Source: Acidimicrobiales bacterium (GTDB lineage Bacteria; Actinomycetota; Acidimicrobiia; Acidimicrobiales; Poriferisodalaceae). Taken from it: DNA of 64,000 nucleotides. Positions 35,992-44,693 of the stretch are shown here, in pieces (the stretch's first letter is position 1; each line of letters starts with the position of its first letter). The notes beneath the pieces are model-generated. The model was not told the DNA's origin, searched no databases, and saw nothing but the letters and a program-made list of their open reading frames with translations. The position numbers and the translations under genes are program-made. The stretch is taken from NCBI GenBank assembly GCA_041394185.1, contig JAWKIQ010000001.1:806001-870000 (forward strand), read 5' to 3'.

Positions 35992-37416
35992 TCAGTTGCG
36001 GCGGATGGTGTGCCCTGGGCGTTCCCCTGTGATGGTGCCGCCCTCGACCACGCGCACACCGTTGACCCAGACGCCGTCGATGCCCTTGGGAACCGTGGTC
36101 GGGTTCATGTAGGTGCCTGTGTCGGCGATGGTGGCCGGGTCGAACAACACCAGATCGGCGAAGGCACCCTCGGCCACGACACCCCTGTCGGCGAAGCCGA
36201 AGCGCTGGGCTGCAGTCGAGGTCATCGCTTTCACGGCCTGGGGCAGGCCCAGCAGGCCTAGCTCTCGAACGTAGTGACCCAGTATCCGGGGGTAGGTGTG
36301 GTGCAGCCGGGGGTGAGGGCGAGAACCACCGAACACGCCGTCTGAACCCACGATCAGCTGGGGATGTGCCATTACGGTCTGGACATCGTCTTCGCTCATC
36401 CGGTCGAGGATCACCACGCAGCGTCGGTTCAGCTCGGACGCGATGCGATCGGCCATGTCGCGGGGTTGGGGCCCCTCGGCCGCAGCCACCTGGTCGAGGG
36501 TGAGACCTTCCCACTCGGGGTGTCCGGGCGCACTTGCGATGAGGATGTCTTGGGGTTCGAGGAACCCGAACTGAGACTGACCGTCGAGGGCGCCCGAGCT
36601 GACCACCTGGTCGAACAACGTGCTGCCCCGGGTGTAGGGGTATTGGTCGAACATGACGTCGACACCACGGTCGCGAGCCTGGTCGATGCGGGCCAGCGCC
36701 GGCACGACCATGCCCCAAACCGACTTGTCCGACGCCTTCAGGTGCGAGATCTGCAGCCGTGCTCCGGTTGCCTCAGCCACAGCGATCGACTCGTCGATGC
36801 TGTCGAGCAGGCCGGTGGCCTCGTCGCGCATGTGGGTGGTGTAGATGCCACCGGCATCGGCTATCAGGCGTACCAGTTCGACCATCTCGTCGATACCGGT
36901 GTATCGGCCGGGCTCATATGCCAGGCCGCTGGACAAGCCGATCACGCCAGCCTCGAGCGCCTCGGCTACGTGATCTGACATCGCGGCCAGCTCGTCGCGG
37001 GTTGCGGCTCGGTTCTCGTGCAGGCCCATCACCGCGGCGCGCACGGCCCCGTGACCGAGCAGCACCGTGGCGTTGACGGCGGCCGGTTCGTCGTCGAGCG
37101 CGCCGAAATACGCGCTCATGGTCGGGAACGTCGGCTTCATCGGCGCACCGTCGTGTTCGGGCGCCGCCGAAATGCCGCAGTTGCCCACGACCACCGAGGT
37201 GACACCCTGAAGCGTCTTGAACGCCATGTCGGGTGTTCGCAGCAGTTGGATGTCGTCGTGGGTATGGACGTCGATGAACCCGGGCGCCAGCGCCAGACCA
37301 CAGCCCTCGGCATCGGTTCGCCTCACAGACTTGATGCGCTGGCCTTCTGTTTCGACGTCGCCGACGAATGGAGCAGATCCGGTGCCGTCGATGACGGTGA
37401 CGTTGCTGAACAACAT
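35992..37416 (-). CDS. N-acyl-D-amino-acid deacylase (D-aminoacylase) family amidohydrolase
   Basis: A 474-residue metal-dependent amidohydrolase. Metal ligands H-x-H are His51 and His53 (D-V-H-T-H-D-D). Cys80 in V-G-N-C-G-I-S is the bridging Cys typical of D-aminoacylases. T-H-M-R-D-E and late I-V-G-S-D-G supply further ligands. The C-terminal strand V-V-E-G-G-T-I-T-G-E-R-P-G-H is standard. It would release D-amino acids from N-acyl forms. A TAGTCT box (37423-37428) six bases before the start suggests leaderless transcription, divergent from glpD. Confidence 0.88.
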   Translation of the reverse strand: MLFSNVTVIDGTGSAPFVGDVETEGQRIKSVRRTDAEGCGLALAPGFIDVHTHDDIQLLRTPDMAFKTLQGVTSVVVGNCGISAAPEHDGAPMKPTFPTMSAYFGALDDEPAAVNATVLLGHGAVRAAVMGLHENRAATRDELAAMSDHVAEALEAGVIGLSSGLAYEPGRYTGIDEMVELVRLIADAGGIYTTHMRDEATGLLDSIDESIAVAEATGARLQISHLKASDKSVWGMVVPALARIDQARDRGVDVMFDQYPYTRGSTLFDQVVSSGALDGQSQFGFLEPQDILIASAPGHPEWEGLTLDQVAAAEGPQPRDMADRIASELNRRCVVILDRMSEDDVQTVMAHPQLIVGSDGVFGGSRPHPRLHHTYPRILGHYVRELGLLGLPQAVKAMTSTAAQRFGFADRGVVAEGAFADLVLFDPATIADTGTYMNPTTVPKGIDGVWVNGVRVVEGGTITGERPGHTIRRN

Positions 37417-37483
37417 CGCCCGAGACTAGTGCGCGAACGATTCGGCGCTGTGGCCGACCACAGGGCCGCCCGGAGGGCCGACT

Positions 37484-37489
37484 TATACT
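37484..37489 (+). promoter_or_regulatory. Leaderless -10 box of glpD
   Basis: TATACT ends seven bases before the GTG start of glpD, so transcription should begin at or next to the start codon. The divergent D-aminoacylase has a matching TAGTCT on the other strand six bases from its ATG. Confidence 0.65.
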
Positions 37490-37496
37490 CGCCGCG

Positions 37497-39092
37497 GTGA
37501 AGGCTGCCTTGAGTTCAGACCGCGCCAGCAACCTCGACCAGCTCGAGGCCGACGAGTTCGACGTCGTCGTGGTGGGTGGTGGCATAACCGGGGCTGGCAT
37601 AGCCCGCGACGCCACAGCGAGGGGTCTGCGGGTCGCGCTGGTCGAGGCCGACGACTTCGCCTCGGGCACCTCGTCGCGTTCTTCGAAGCTGATACACGGA
37701 GGCTTGAGGTATCTCGCCAGCGGCGAGGTCGACCTGGTGCGCAAGACGGCGCGCGAGCGACAGGCGGTGTACGCCATGGCGCCACACCTGGCCGAGCCCT
37801 GCTACATGGTTGTTCCGGCGCGCAACCTGGCGGGCGCCACCAAGTTTCGTGCCGGAATCGGCACCTACGAGAAGCTGGGAGCAATCGGTGACGCCGACCG
37901 TCACCAGAACTGGGGCGTCGACGACATCGCCCAGCACGAGCCGCTGCTGCGGACCGACACGTATACGCGTGCCGTGGCCTATCGCGAGTACCTCACCGAC
38001 GACGCCAGGCTGGTGCTGGGAGTGCTGCGGGCCGCAGTGCGCGACGGCGCGACTGCGGCCAGCAGGCTGCCGATGGTCGGCGTGCTGCACGAAGCCGGCA
38101 AGGTCACCGGCGTTGTGTGCAGGTGCGCGACGACCGGTCGCGAGGTGCGCGTGCGCGCCCAGGTTGTGGTCAACGCCGCAGGTCCGTGGGTCGAAGATGT
38201 TGCCCGCATGGAGATCGACGGTGTCGCGCCCGGAGCCGAACCCGCGACCCACCTTCATCTGTCGAAGGGGATCCATGTAGTGCTCGAGCGCGCCCGGCTG
38301 CCGGTGAACCACCTGGTGATCTGTAACGCCGAGGACCGCCGCTCGATCTTCGTCATCCCGCGCGGCGAGGTGGTCTACGTGGGCACCACCGACACCTCGT
38401 ATTACGGCTCGCGGCCACTGTGGCCCGAGATCGAGCGGGCAGACGTCGACTATCTGCTGGCCCCTCTGGGCCGCTATTTCGATGTCGAGCCGCCGACGCC
38501 AGACGATGTCATAGCCGCCTGGGCCGGGGTGCGACCGTTGGTGGCCGAACCCGGAAAGTCGGCCAAGGAGATTTCGCGCAAGGACGAGATCGTGTCGGGG
38601 CCCGGCGGAATGCTCTCGATCGCCGGTGGGAAGCTGACGGGGTTCCGGAAGATGGCTGAAGACATCGTCGAGCTGGTGGGTCGGCAGTTGGGTGTGACCC
38701 TTTCAGACGGTCCCGGAACCGCGCCGATACCCGGCGGTGAACCGGTGCCGTTGGCCGAAGACCCGCTGGCGCGTCGGCTGACCAGGCTGTACGGCAGCGA
38801 GGCCCAGCAGGTGATCTCGCTGGGTGCAGACCCGCTGGTCGAGGGGGTTCCCGCCGTCGAGGGCGAGGTCGACTGGGCCATCGACGTCGAGGCAGCGGTG
38901 ACACTAGAGGACGTCGTCTATCGGCGTACACGTGTGGCGTGGTACCTGCCCACGCACAGGAACGAACTTGCCGACGCCATGGCTCGGCGGATGGCAACGA
39001 AGCTGGGCTGGGACGACGCCCGCACAACCGCCGAACTGGAACGTGTGCAGCACCTGTTCGCCGACGAACTCGCATTCAAGGAGACCCGATGA
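37497..39092 (+). CDS. glpD: Glycerol-3-phosphate dehydrogenase (FAD, GlpD type)
   Basis: A 531-residue flavoprotein. The FAD motif is V-V-G-G-G-I-T-G-A-G (25-34), followed by R-S-S-K-L-I-H-G-G-L-R-Y-L, the GlpD signature. Later S-K-G-I-H-V-V and G-T-T-D-T-S-Y-Y-G match the family, and a C-terminal helical domain follows. It oxidises glycerol-3-phosphate to dihydroxyacetone phosphate and passes electrons to quinone. The start is GTG just after a -10 box; its stop overlaps the next ATG (ATGA). Confidence 0.92.
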   Translation: MKAALSSDRASNLDQLEADEFDVVVVGGGITGAGIARDATARGLRVALVEADDFASGTSSRSSKLIHGGLRYLASGEVDLVRKTARERQAVYAMAPHLAEPCYMVVPARNLAGATKFRAGIGTYEKLGAIGDADRHQNWGVDDIAQHEPLLRTDTYTRAVAYREYLTDDARLVLGVLRAAVRDGATAASRLPMVGVLHEAGKVTGVVCRCATTGREVRVRAQVVVNAAGPWVEDVARMEIDGVAPGAEPATHLHLSKGIHVVLERARLPVNHLVICNAEDRRSIFVIPRGEVVYVGTTDTSYYGSRPLWPEIERADVDYLLAPLGRYFDVEPPTPDDVIAAWAGVRPLVAEPGKSAKEISRKDEIVSGPGGMLSIAGGKLTGFRKMAEDIVELVGRQLGVTLSDGPGTAPIPGGEPVPLAEDPLARRLTRLYGSEAQQVISLGADPLVEGVPAVEGEVDWAIDVEAAVTLEDVVYRRTRVAWYLPTHRNELADAMARRMATKLGWDDARTTAELERVQHLFADELAFKETR

Positions 39093-40483
39093 CCTCACTG
39101 ACCGACGATCTGGCTTCGGTGCTCGGAGATGCCCTGATCCTGGAGCAAACCGAACGCGTAAGCCGCGCCCGCGACACCTGGTCGCGCAGCCAGATAGCCA
39201 TCACCGGCGGAAGGCCCGAAGTGGCACCAGTGGCGGTGTGTGCACCAGACACCACAGAGCTATTGGCAGAGGCGGTCAAGGTCTGCCGAGCCCACGGTGC
39301 ACCGATGATCCCTCGGGGCGGTGGATCTGGCGTGTGCGGCGGTGTGCTGGCTTCGGCCGAATCGGTGGTGCTCAGCACCGAGCGCATGACCGGAATGCGC
39401 GAGCTGTCGGACGCAGACCTGCTGGCCACCTTCGGTGCCGGCACCAACGGCCTGGTGGCCGAGAACAACGTGGCCGAGCATGGGTTGACCATCGGCCACT
39501 GGCCTCAATCGATCGAACTGTCGTCGGTCGGCGGCTGGGTGGCCACCCGCGCCTCTGGCCAGTACTCGACCGCCTACGGAAACATCGAGGACATGGTGTA
39601 CGGGCTCGAGGCCGTGTTGCCTGATGGCTCTGTCTATCGCAGCCGCAACACCCCGCGGGCGGCCGCGGGACCAGACCTCAGGCACCTGCTGATGGGCAGC
39701 GAGGGTGTGTTGGGCGTGGTCACCGAGGTGACCTTGTCGCTGAGGGAACAGCCCGAGCCGGGAGTACGCCAGGCCTTTCACTTCGCCGACTTCTCGGCGG
39801 GCCTCGCCGCCATCGCTGCGGTGATGCGGCAGGGATGGCGTCCGCCGGTGGTTCGTCTGTACGACGGGCGCGAGTCGTGGCGCCACTTCCGCGACCAGAT
39901 GCCCAAGGGCCACTGCATGCTGATCTTCTTGCACGAGGGACCGCCCGGACTGGCCCCGTTGCAGGCCGCGGCGGTTGGGGCGTTGTGCACGGATGGTGGG
40001 GGAGTCGAGGCTCCCAGCGAGGCTGTCGACCGCTGGTTCGAACACCGCAACACGGTTCCGACGTGGGATGAACTGCTCCGCCAGGGACTGGTGTCGGACA
40101 CCATCGAGGTGGCCGCCCCATGGAGCATCCTGCCCGCCGTGTACAACGACGTGGTCGAGGCCATGCGCGCGGTTCCGGGCGTGATCGCCGCCAGCGGACA
40201 CTCGTCGCACGCTTACAGGTCGGGCGCAAACCTCTACTTCACCGTGGCCGCTCAACCACAGGATCCGTCGCAGTTCGAGTCGACCTACGACGCCTACTGG
40301 AATGCCGCCATGTCGGCTGTGGCCAACCTGGGCGTGGGCGTGGCCCATCATCACGGCATCGGCAGGGTGCGGCGGGGCTGGATGACTTCGGAGGTGGGCC
40401 AGGCGGGTGTCGATGTGCTGCGAGCGCTGAAGCGCGCACTCGACCCCGACGGCCTGATGAACCCTGGCGTTCTGGTGCCCTGA
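39089..40483 (+). CDS. FAD-linked oxidase of the alkyl-DHAP synthase (AGPS) type
   Basis: A 464-residue VAO-family flavoprotein. The FAD domain has P-R-G-G-G-S-G-V-C-G-G and the S-V-G-G-W-V-A-T-R-A-S-G-Q-Y-S motif. The C-terminal half carries S-G-H-S-S-H-A-Y-R-S-G-A-N-L-Y-F-T and the His triad H-H-H-G-I-G-R, both characteristic of alkyldihydroxyacetonephosphate synthase, where the triad is needed for catalysis. AGPS swaps the acyl chain of acyl-DHAP for a fatty alcohol to make an ether lipid. Its place between glpD, which makes DHAP, and an FGGY kinase fits glycerolipid chemistry. A D-lactate or glycolate oxidase is the alternative. Confidence 0.78.
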   Translation: MTSLTDDLASVLGDALILEQTERVSRARDTWSRSQIAITGGRPEVAPVAVCAPDTTELLAEAVKVCRAHGAPMIPRGGGSGVCGGVLASAESVVLSTERMTGMRELSDADLLATFGAGTNGLVAENNVAEHGLTIGHWPQSIELSSVGGWVATRASGQYSTAYGNIEDMVYGLEAVLPDGSVYRSRNTPRAAAGPDLRHLLMGSEGVLGVVTEVTLSLREQPEPGVRQAFHFADFSAGLAAIAAVMRQGWRPPVVRLYDGRESWRHFRDQMPKGHCMLIFLHEGPPGLAPLQAAAVGALCTDGGGVEAPSEAVDRWFEHRNTVPTWDELLRQGLVSDTIEVAAPWSILPAVYNDVVEAMRAVPGVIAASGHSSHAYRSGANLYFTVAAQPQDPSQFESTYDAYWNAAMSAVANLGVGVAHHHGIGRVRRGWMTSEVGQAGVDVLRALKRALDPDGLMNPGVLVP

Positions 40484-41844
40484 TGTCGCTGGTCGCGGCG
40501 GTCGACGCGGGCACGGCCAGCGTCCGAGCCGGGTTGTTCACCGAATCTGGGCAGCTCGTTGCGCAGTCGCGGCGGCGCGTCGGCGTCGAGCACCCCACGG
40601 CCGACGCCGTCGAGCAGGACGCAGAAGAGATCTTCGAGGCTGCGGTCGACCTCTTGGCCGAGTGTGCCGCCCTGGCCGGGGTGAACCCGTCTCGGGTGAG
40701 ACATGTCGGCATCACCAACCAGAGGGCCAGCGTGGTGGCGTGGGACGTGGCGAGCGGCAGGGCTCTGGCGCCGGTCATCGGTTGGCAGGACACGCGCACA
40801 GCGGATCGGGTCGACGAACTGCGGGCCGTCGGAATACCGATGACCACGGCGGCGTCGTGCACCAAGATCGAATGGCTCAATCGCAACGACGCCGCATGCG
40901 CCGAAGCCGCCCGCGCTCGGGTGCTGCGCTTCGGCACCGTCGACAGCTGGCTCGGCTGGAAGCTCAGCGGTGGCGCGTTTCACGTCACAGACCCGTCGAA
41001 CGCGGGCTCGACGGGTCTGTACTCGGCTCAGGCGGGCGGCTGGAACCAGCGCAGCCTGTCGCTGTTCGGGATAGACCATCGAACCCTGGGCGATGTAGTC
41101 GCCAGCGACGAGATGATGCACACCTCGGCCAGGTCGCCGCTGGGACATCCGGTGGCCTTGTCGGCCCGTTGCGGCGATCAGGTGGCCTCCGCGTTCGCCC
41201 ACGACCTGACACCAGGGCGCGCCAAGCTGACGTTGGGCACATCGGCCATGGTCGACCCGGCCCGGGGCGCCGACAGCTCGCCTGCGCCCTCGGGGGCCTA
41301 CGTGCTGCCGCTGTGGCGGCTGTCGAGGCCCGTCGCTGACGCCCCGCCCGGCGAGCAGTTCGTGCTGGAGGGTTCGGTTCATGCGGCCGGCGCCACCGTC
41401 GAGTGGTTGACCTCGGTGGGTCTTCTCGACAGCGTCGAGCTGCTCGACGAATCGGTGCGCCGGGGGCGCGCCGGGGTCGATGTAGTGCCCGCCTTCGCCG
41501 GTCTGGGCACCCCGCACAACGACCCTGACGCCCGCGCCGTCATCAGCGGCTTGGCGCTGTCGAGCACGCGCGACGACATCGTGAGGGGTGCGGTGCTGGG
41601 CATCGCCCGGCGTGTCAGCGAGGTGTTCGCCACCATGGGAGTAGCCGGCGAAATCGTCGTCGACGGCGGCCTCAGCCGCAGCGACGAGTTGTTGCAGGCC
41701 ATCGCAGACCTGTCTGGCGTTGCGCTGCGGCGCTCGGCCGAGCCCGAAACGACGCTGCACGGAATTGCGCGAATGGCGTCGCCCCAACGCGACGGCGGCT
41801 GGTCGCTGACCTACGACCAGCACACCTTCGTGCCGGTCAGCTGA
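40483..41844 (+). CDS. FGGY-family carbohydrate kinase (glycerol kinase-like)
   Basis: A 453-residue sugar-kinase fold protein. The phosphate loop is D-A-G-T-A-S-V-R (8-15). G-I-T-N-Q-R-A-S matches the GlpK G-I-T-N-Q-R-E-T loop, but the glycerol-contacting Glu is replaced by Ala. The base Asp is kept in C-G-D-Q, and P-A-F-A-G-L-G-T-P-H plus D-G-G-L-S-R-S-D are family motifs. It is somewhat short for GlpK. Glycerol is plausible from the operon, but the changed loop leaves another polyol possible. The ATG overlaps the stop of the oxidase gene (TGATG). Its end overlaps the convergent SDR gene by 8 bp. Confidence 0.82.
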   Translation: MSLVAAVDAGTASVRAGLFTESGQLVAQSRRRVGVEHPTADAVEQDAEEIFEAAVDLLAECAALAGVNPSRVRHVGITNQRASVVAWDVASGRALAPVIGWQDTRTADRVDELRAVGIPMTTAASCTKIEWLNRNDAACAEAARARVLRFGTVDSWLGWKLSGGAFHVTDPSNAGSTGLYSAQAGGWNQRSLSLFGIDHRTLGDVVASDEMMHTSARSPLGHPVALSARCGDQVASAFAHDLTPGRAKLTLGTSAMVDPARGADSSPAPSGAYVLPLWRLSRPVADAPPGEQFVLEGSVHAAGATVEWLTSVGLLDSVELLDESVRRGRAGVDVVPAFAGLGTPHNDPDARAVISGLALSSTRDDIVRGAVLGIARRVSEVFATMGVAGEIVVDGGLSRSDELLQAIADLSGVALRRSAEPETTLHGIARMASPQRDGGWSLTYDQHTFVPVS

Positions 41845-42679
41845 ACAGGGTCCGCACCTCTGGGTTGCGGTTGTTGATGATCGAGTCGTGCTTGTCCTCG
41901 AGCAGCGAAACCATGTCCATGTCTGTGAAGATCCAGAACTTGTCGTTGACCACGGCGTCGTAGACCTGTTCGGCAACCGAAACGGGGTCGGCGCCGCTGC
42001 GCAGAACGTCGTGCAGGAAAGCCCTGTGTGCCTCTTGTTCGGCCGTGAGCTCGGTCAAAGCGCTGGGTGCCGCCCACTCGGGCCGGTTGCGGTCTGAGTT
42101 GGCGATTTCGGTGTTGACCCACCCGGGGCACAGGCAGCTGACGCCCACACCCGTGTCGAGGGCCTTCATCTGCTGGTAAAGGCCCATCGTGATGCCCACC
42201 ACAGCCCACTTGCTGGCCGAGTAGGCCGAGTGGCCCGGGATGTGACCGGCCATCGAAGCGGTGTTGATTATGTGGCCCTCGCCGCGTTCGATGAGGTGGG
42301 GCAGGAACACCCTGTGGCCGTGGATGACACCCCACAGGTTGACGTCGAGCACCCACTTCCAGTCTGCGGCGCGGATGCCGGTGCCCCGAAGCTCGCCCGC
42401 CACACCGGCGTTGTTGCACACGATGTGGACGTCTTCGAACGCTTCGAAGGCGGTTGCGCCGAGCTTGTCGACCGACTCTTCGACGCTGACATCGGTGACA
42501 ACACCGATGACCCTGGTTCCGTGGGCGGCTACATCGTTGGCGGCCTCGGTCAGGCGAGGGGCCTCGATGTCGCTCATCACGACGTTCATTCCGGCTTGGG
42601 CGAAGCGATGCGAGAACGCAAGACCCATGCCGCTGGCGGCACCGGTCACGACGGCTGTCTTGCCTTCGAGATTTTCCAT
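41837..42679 (-). CDS. Short-chain dehydrogenase/reductase
   Basis: A 280-residue classical SDR. The cofactor motif is T-G-A-A-S-G-M-G (12-19), N-N-A-G follows at 89-92, and the catalytic residues are Ser142, Tyr153 and Lys157 (Y-S-A-S-K). Asp37 after the second strand favours NAD(H). Its frame extends 36 bases further upstream, but homology starts at M-E-N-L-E-G-K. It lies 10 bp downstream of the thioesterase gene on the same strand, probably one operon. Substrate unknown. Confidence 0.88.
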   Translation of the reverse strand: MENLEGKTAVVTGAASGMGLAFSHRFAQAGMNVVMSDIEAPRLTEAANDVAAHGTRVIGVVTDVSVEESVDKLGATAFEAFEDVHIVCNNAGVAGELRGTGIRAADWKWVLDVNLWGVIHGHRVFLPHLIERGEGHIINTASMAGHIPGHSAYSASKWAVVGITMGLYQQMKALDTGVGVSCLCPGWVNTEIANSDRNRPEWAAPSALTELTAEQEAHRAFLHDVLRSGADPVSVAEQVYDAVVNDKFWIFTDMDMVSLLEDKHDSIINNRNPEVRTLFS

Positions 42680-42689
42680 TTGGCCGAGG

Positions 42690-43133
42690 TTATTCCTTGA
42701 GAGACAGCAGGGCATAGCCGCCGGTTGCGTGTGCGACGATGCGTTCCGGGGCTCCGTCGACCCACAGCTCGACCCGCCCGGTCATTCTCGTCCTGCCCGA
42801 GCGCAGCAGCGTGCCGCGCCCCAGCAGATCGCCGCCGGCGGCCGGGCGCAGGAAGTCGATGGTGACGTTTGATGTGACGGCCATGGGCTCGAGCCCCATG
42901 ACGGTGAACGCCAGGAACCACAACGCCAGGTCGGCTACAGCGAACTGGGTGGGGCCCGAGATCAGACCCCCGGGCCTCAACTCGGCCCGGTCGAGAGGCC
43001 AGCGGACCACGCTGGTGCTGGGTCCCATCTCTTCGCACCGGAAACCCTGGGTGGAAATTGACGGGTAGACCTCGGCCACCAATGCGTTGACCGCGGCGGG
43101 GCTCGGAATCTCGATCTCGTGTCTGGAGGGCAT
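42690..43133 (-). CDS. PaaI-type hotdog-fold thioesterase
   Basis: A 147-residue single hotdog-fold protein. G-G-L-I-S-G-P-T-Q-F-A-V-A-D matches the long catalytic helix region of PaaI-like thioesterases, and the F-L-R-P-A-A-G-G-D-L strand follows. It probably hydrolyses an acyl-CoA. It lies just upstream of the SDR gene and 10 bp downstream of the M20 hydrolase gene on the same strand, so all may be cotranscribed. Confidence 0.8.
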   Translation of the reverse strand: MPSRHEIEIPSPAAVNALVAEVYPSISTQGFRCEEMGPSTSVVRWPLDRAELRPGGLISGPTQFAVADLALWFLAFTVMGLEPMAVTSNVTIDFLRPAAGGDLLGRGTLLRSGRTRMTGRVELWVDGAPERIVAHATGGYALLSLKE

Positions 43134-43143
43134 CCGACAGAAG

Positions 43144-44679
43144 TTAGCCCTGGGCGTATGCGCTGGGGAACCGGGCCAGGAAGCCGATGGCCAGCCGCAA
43201 CTCGCGCAGATCGGTGCACTCGCCGATCTTGTGAGTGTTCTGCTCTATGCCTGCACCGAATCCGAACATGGCGGGGTGTTTGTAGTCGCCCGAGCTGACC
43301 CACCGCTTCGACTGGGGCACTTCGATGGTGTCGTCATCGACCGGTATGGGGAAGCCCACACCATCGGTCGAGAAGATCCAACGGTCGACGCGTGGCTCGC
43401 AGCGCAGGCCCCCGCCGGCGCTCTGCGGCGCCTCGATGTTGGGTGATACGACGCTGCGATATACGTCGACCGCGGCGGTGATGGCCGGGTGGTCCTCGGG
43501 CGTGGCCCAGCCCATGTAGATCTGCTGGTTGCCCAGCACGTATCCCCGCCACGATGCCTCGTCGTAGGTCGGAACGGTGATGTTCACGGCCAGCCCGGCG
43601 TCGCGGGCAGCAGCAACCGACTGGAAGTGCTCGACATCGGCCAGAGCCTCATCTGGTGTCTCGCCGACGGTCAGGCGTCTGTCGAACCGGAACACGAAGC
43701 GGTCTGGCACCGCACAATCGCTGGGCGTGTCCAGGTGGGCCCATGAGGCGGTGCGGGTGCCGTGCCCCAGGAACGCATCGTCGCCGAAGCCGTCTCGCCG
43801 TTGGTACCGCTGGGCGGCCTCGGTGATGATGGCAGCCCCGAACTCGAGGGGGTTGAGGCCCTCCCAGGGCATCGAGCCGTGGCAAGATCGCCCGATTACC
43901 TCAACCGCTATCTGCATTCGGCCGCGCTGACCCCGGTATATGCCCAGGGCGCCCTTCTGCGCGTCGCCGGTGCCCTCGGTCAGTATCACCACGTCTGGCA
44001 CCAGGTCGGGCGTGGCACCTGGCAACACCTCGCGCATCAGATACATCGGGCCCGCGCCGTCGTTGTCTTCCTCACAAGCGGTGGCGTAGGAACGCACGAT
44101 GACACCGTCGAGTGCGCCTTCTGGGGCCAGCTCGAGAGCGATCTTCGTTGCGATCACCTGCGACACCACGCCGCCCAACTGATCGGCCGAACCCCGCCCG
44201 AACAGCAGGTGATGCCATTCGTCATCTGGTGGCAGGTACCCCAGCTGAGACCTGAGATAGTCGCGGTCGATCGCCGACTGGTCGACCAGCCCGTCGTAGG
44301 CATCGATGCCCACCAGCTTGTCGATCCAGGTGCTGCGAAGCGCCTTGACCGTGTCGCTGTGACCGTCCATGTACACGACCCGCTTGTCTGGGGGCTCGAC
44401 GCCATCGTCGGGGTTGGAGACGGTCCACACCAGGCTGCCGAAGTCGTCGAACCAGACATCGGCGGGCGAGCGGACAGCACCGATCTCGACGATCTTGGCC
44501 TTCAGATACTCGAGCCGTGGTCCCTCGTGGTTGCTGAGGCCACACAGCGGGTCGCCACCGTCTTCTACCGGTCGGTCGACGTGATCGGCCGGTATACGAA
44601 TGCACTCGGCCAATATCTCGGCGGCCAGGGGCAGGTACTTCTGGCTGAGCTCGCCGATGCGTTCATCGAGGTGGTTCAT
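43144..44679 (-). CDS. ygeY: M20-family metallohydrolase (YgeY-like)
   Basis: A 511-residue M20 peptidase/deacylase. M-D-G-H-S-D-T holds the first metal His (107), G-R-G-S-A-D-Q-L-G-G the bridging Asp, and C-E-E-D-N-D-G the Glu pair; a late H-K-I-G-E-C gives the final His. It is about 100 residues longer than most YgeY proteins. ATG 44679 is chosen because the upstream frame lies antisense-free but inside the carbamoyltransferase gene in another frame. Known YgeY genes sit with YgeW in purine-catabolic clusters; the same pairing is seen here, 14 bp apart. Confidence 0.8.
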   Translation of the reverse strand: MNHLDERIGELSQKYLPLAAEILAECIRIPADHVDRPVEDGGDPLCGLSNHEGPRLEYLKAKIVEIGAVRSPADVWFDDFGSLVWTVSNPDDGVEPPDKRVVYMDGHSDTVKALRSTWIDKLVGIDAYDGLVDQSAIDRDYLRSQLGYLPPDDEWHHLLFGRGSADQLGGVVSQVIATKIALELAPEGALDGVIVRSYATACEEDNDGAGPMYLMREVLPGATPDLVPDVVILTEGTGDAQKGALGIYRGQRGRMQIAVEVIGRSCHGSMPWEGLNPLEFGAAIITEAAQRYQRRDGFGDDAFLGHGTRTASWAHLDTPSDCAVPDRFVFRFDRRLTVGETPDEALADVEHFQSVAAARDAGLAVNITVPTYDEASWRGYVLGNQQIYMGWATPEDHPAITAAVDVYRSVVSPNIEAPQSAGGGLRCEPRVDRWIFSTDGVGFPIPVDDDTIEVPQSKRWVSSGDYKHPAMFGFGAGIEQNTHKIGECTDLRELRLAIGFLARFPSAYAQG

Positions 44680-44693
44680 GGTCGTCTCCTCGT

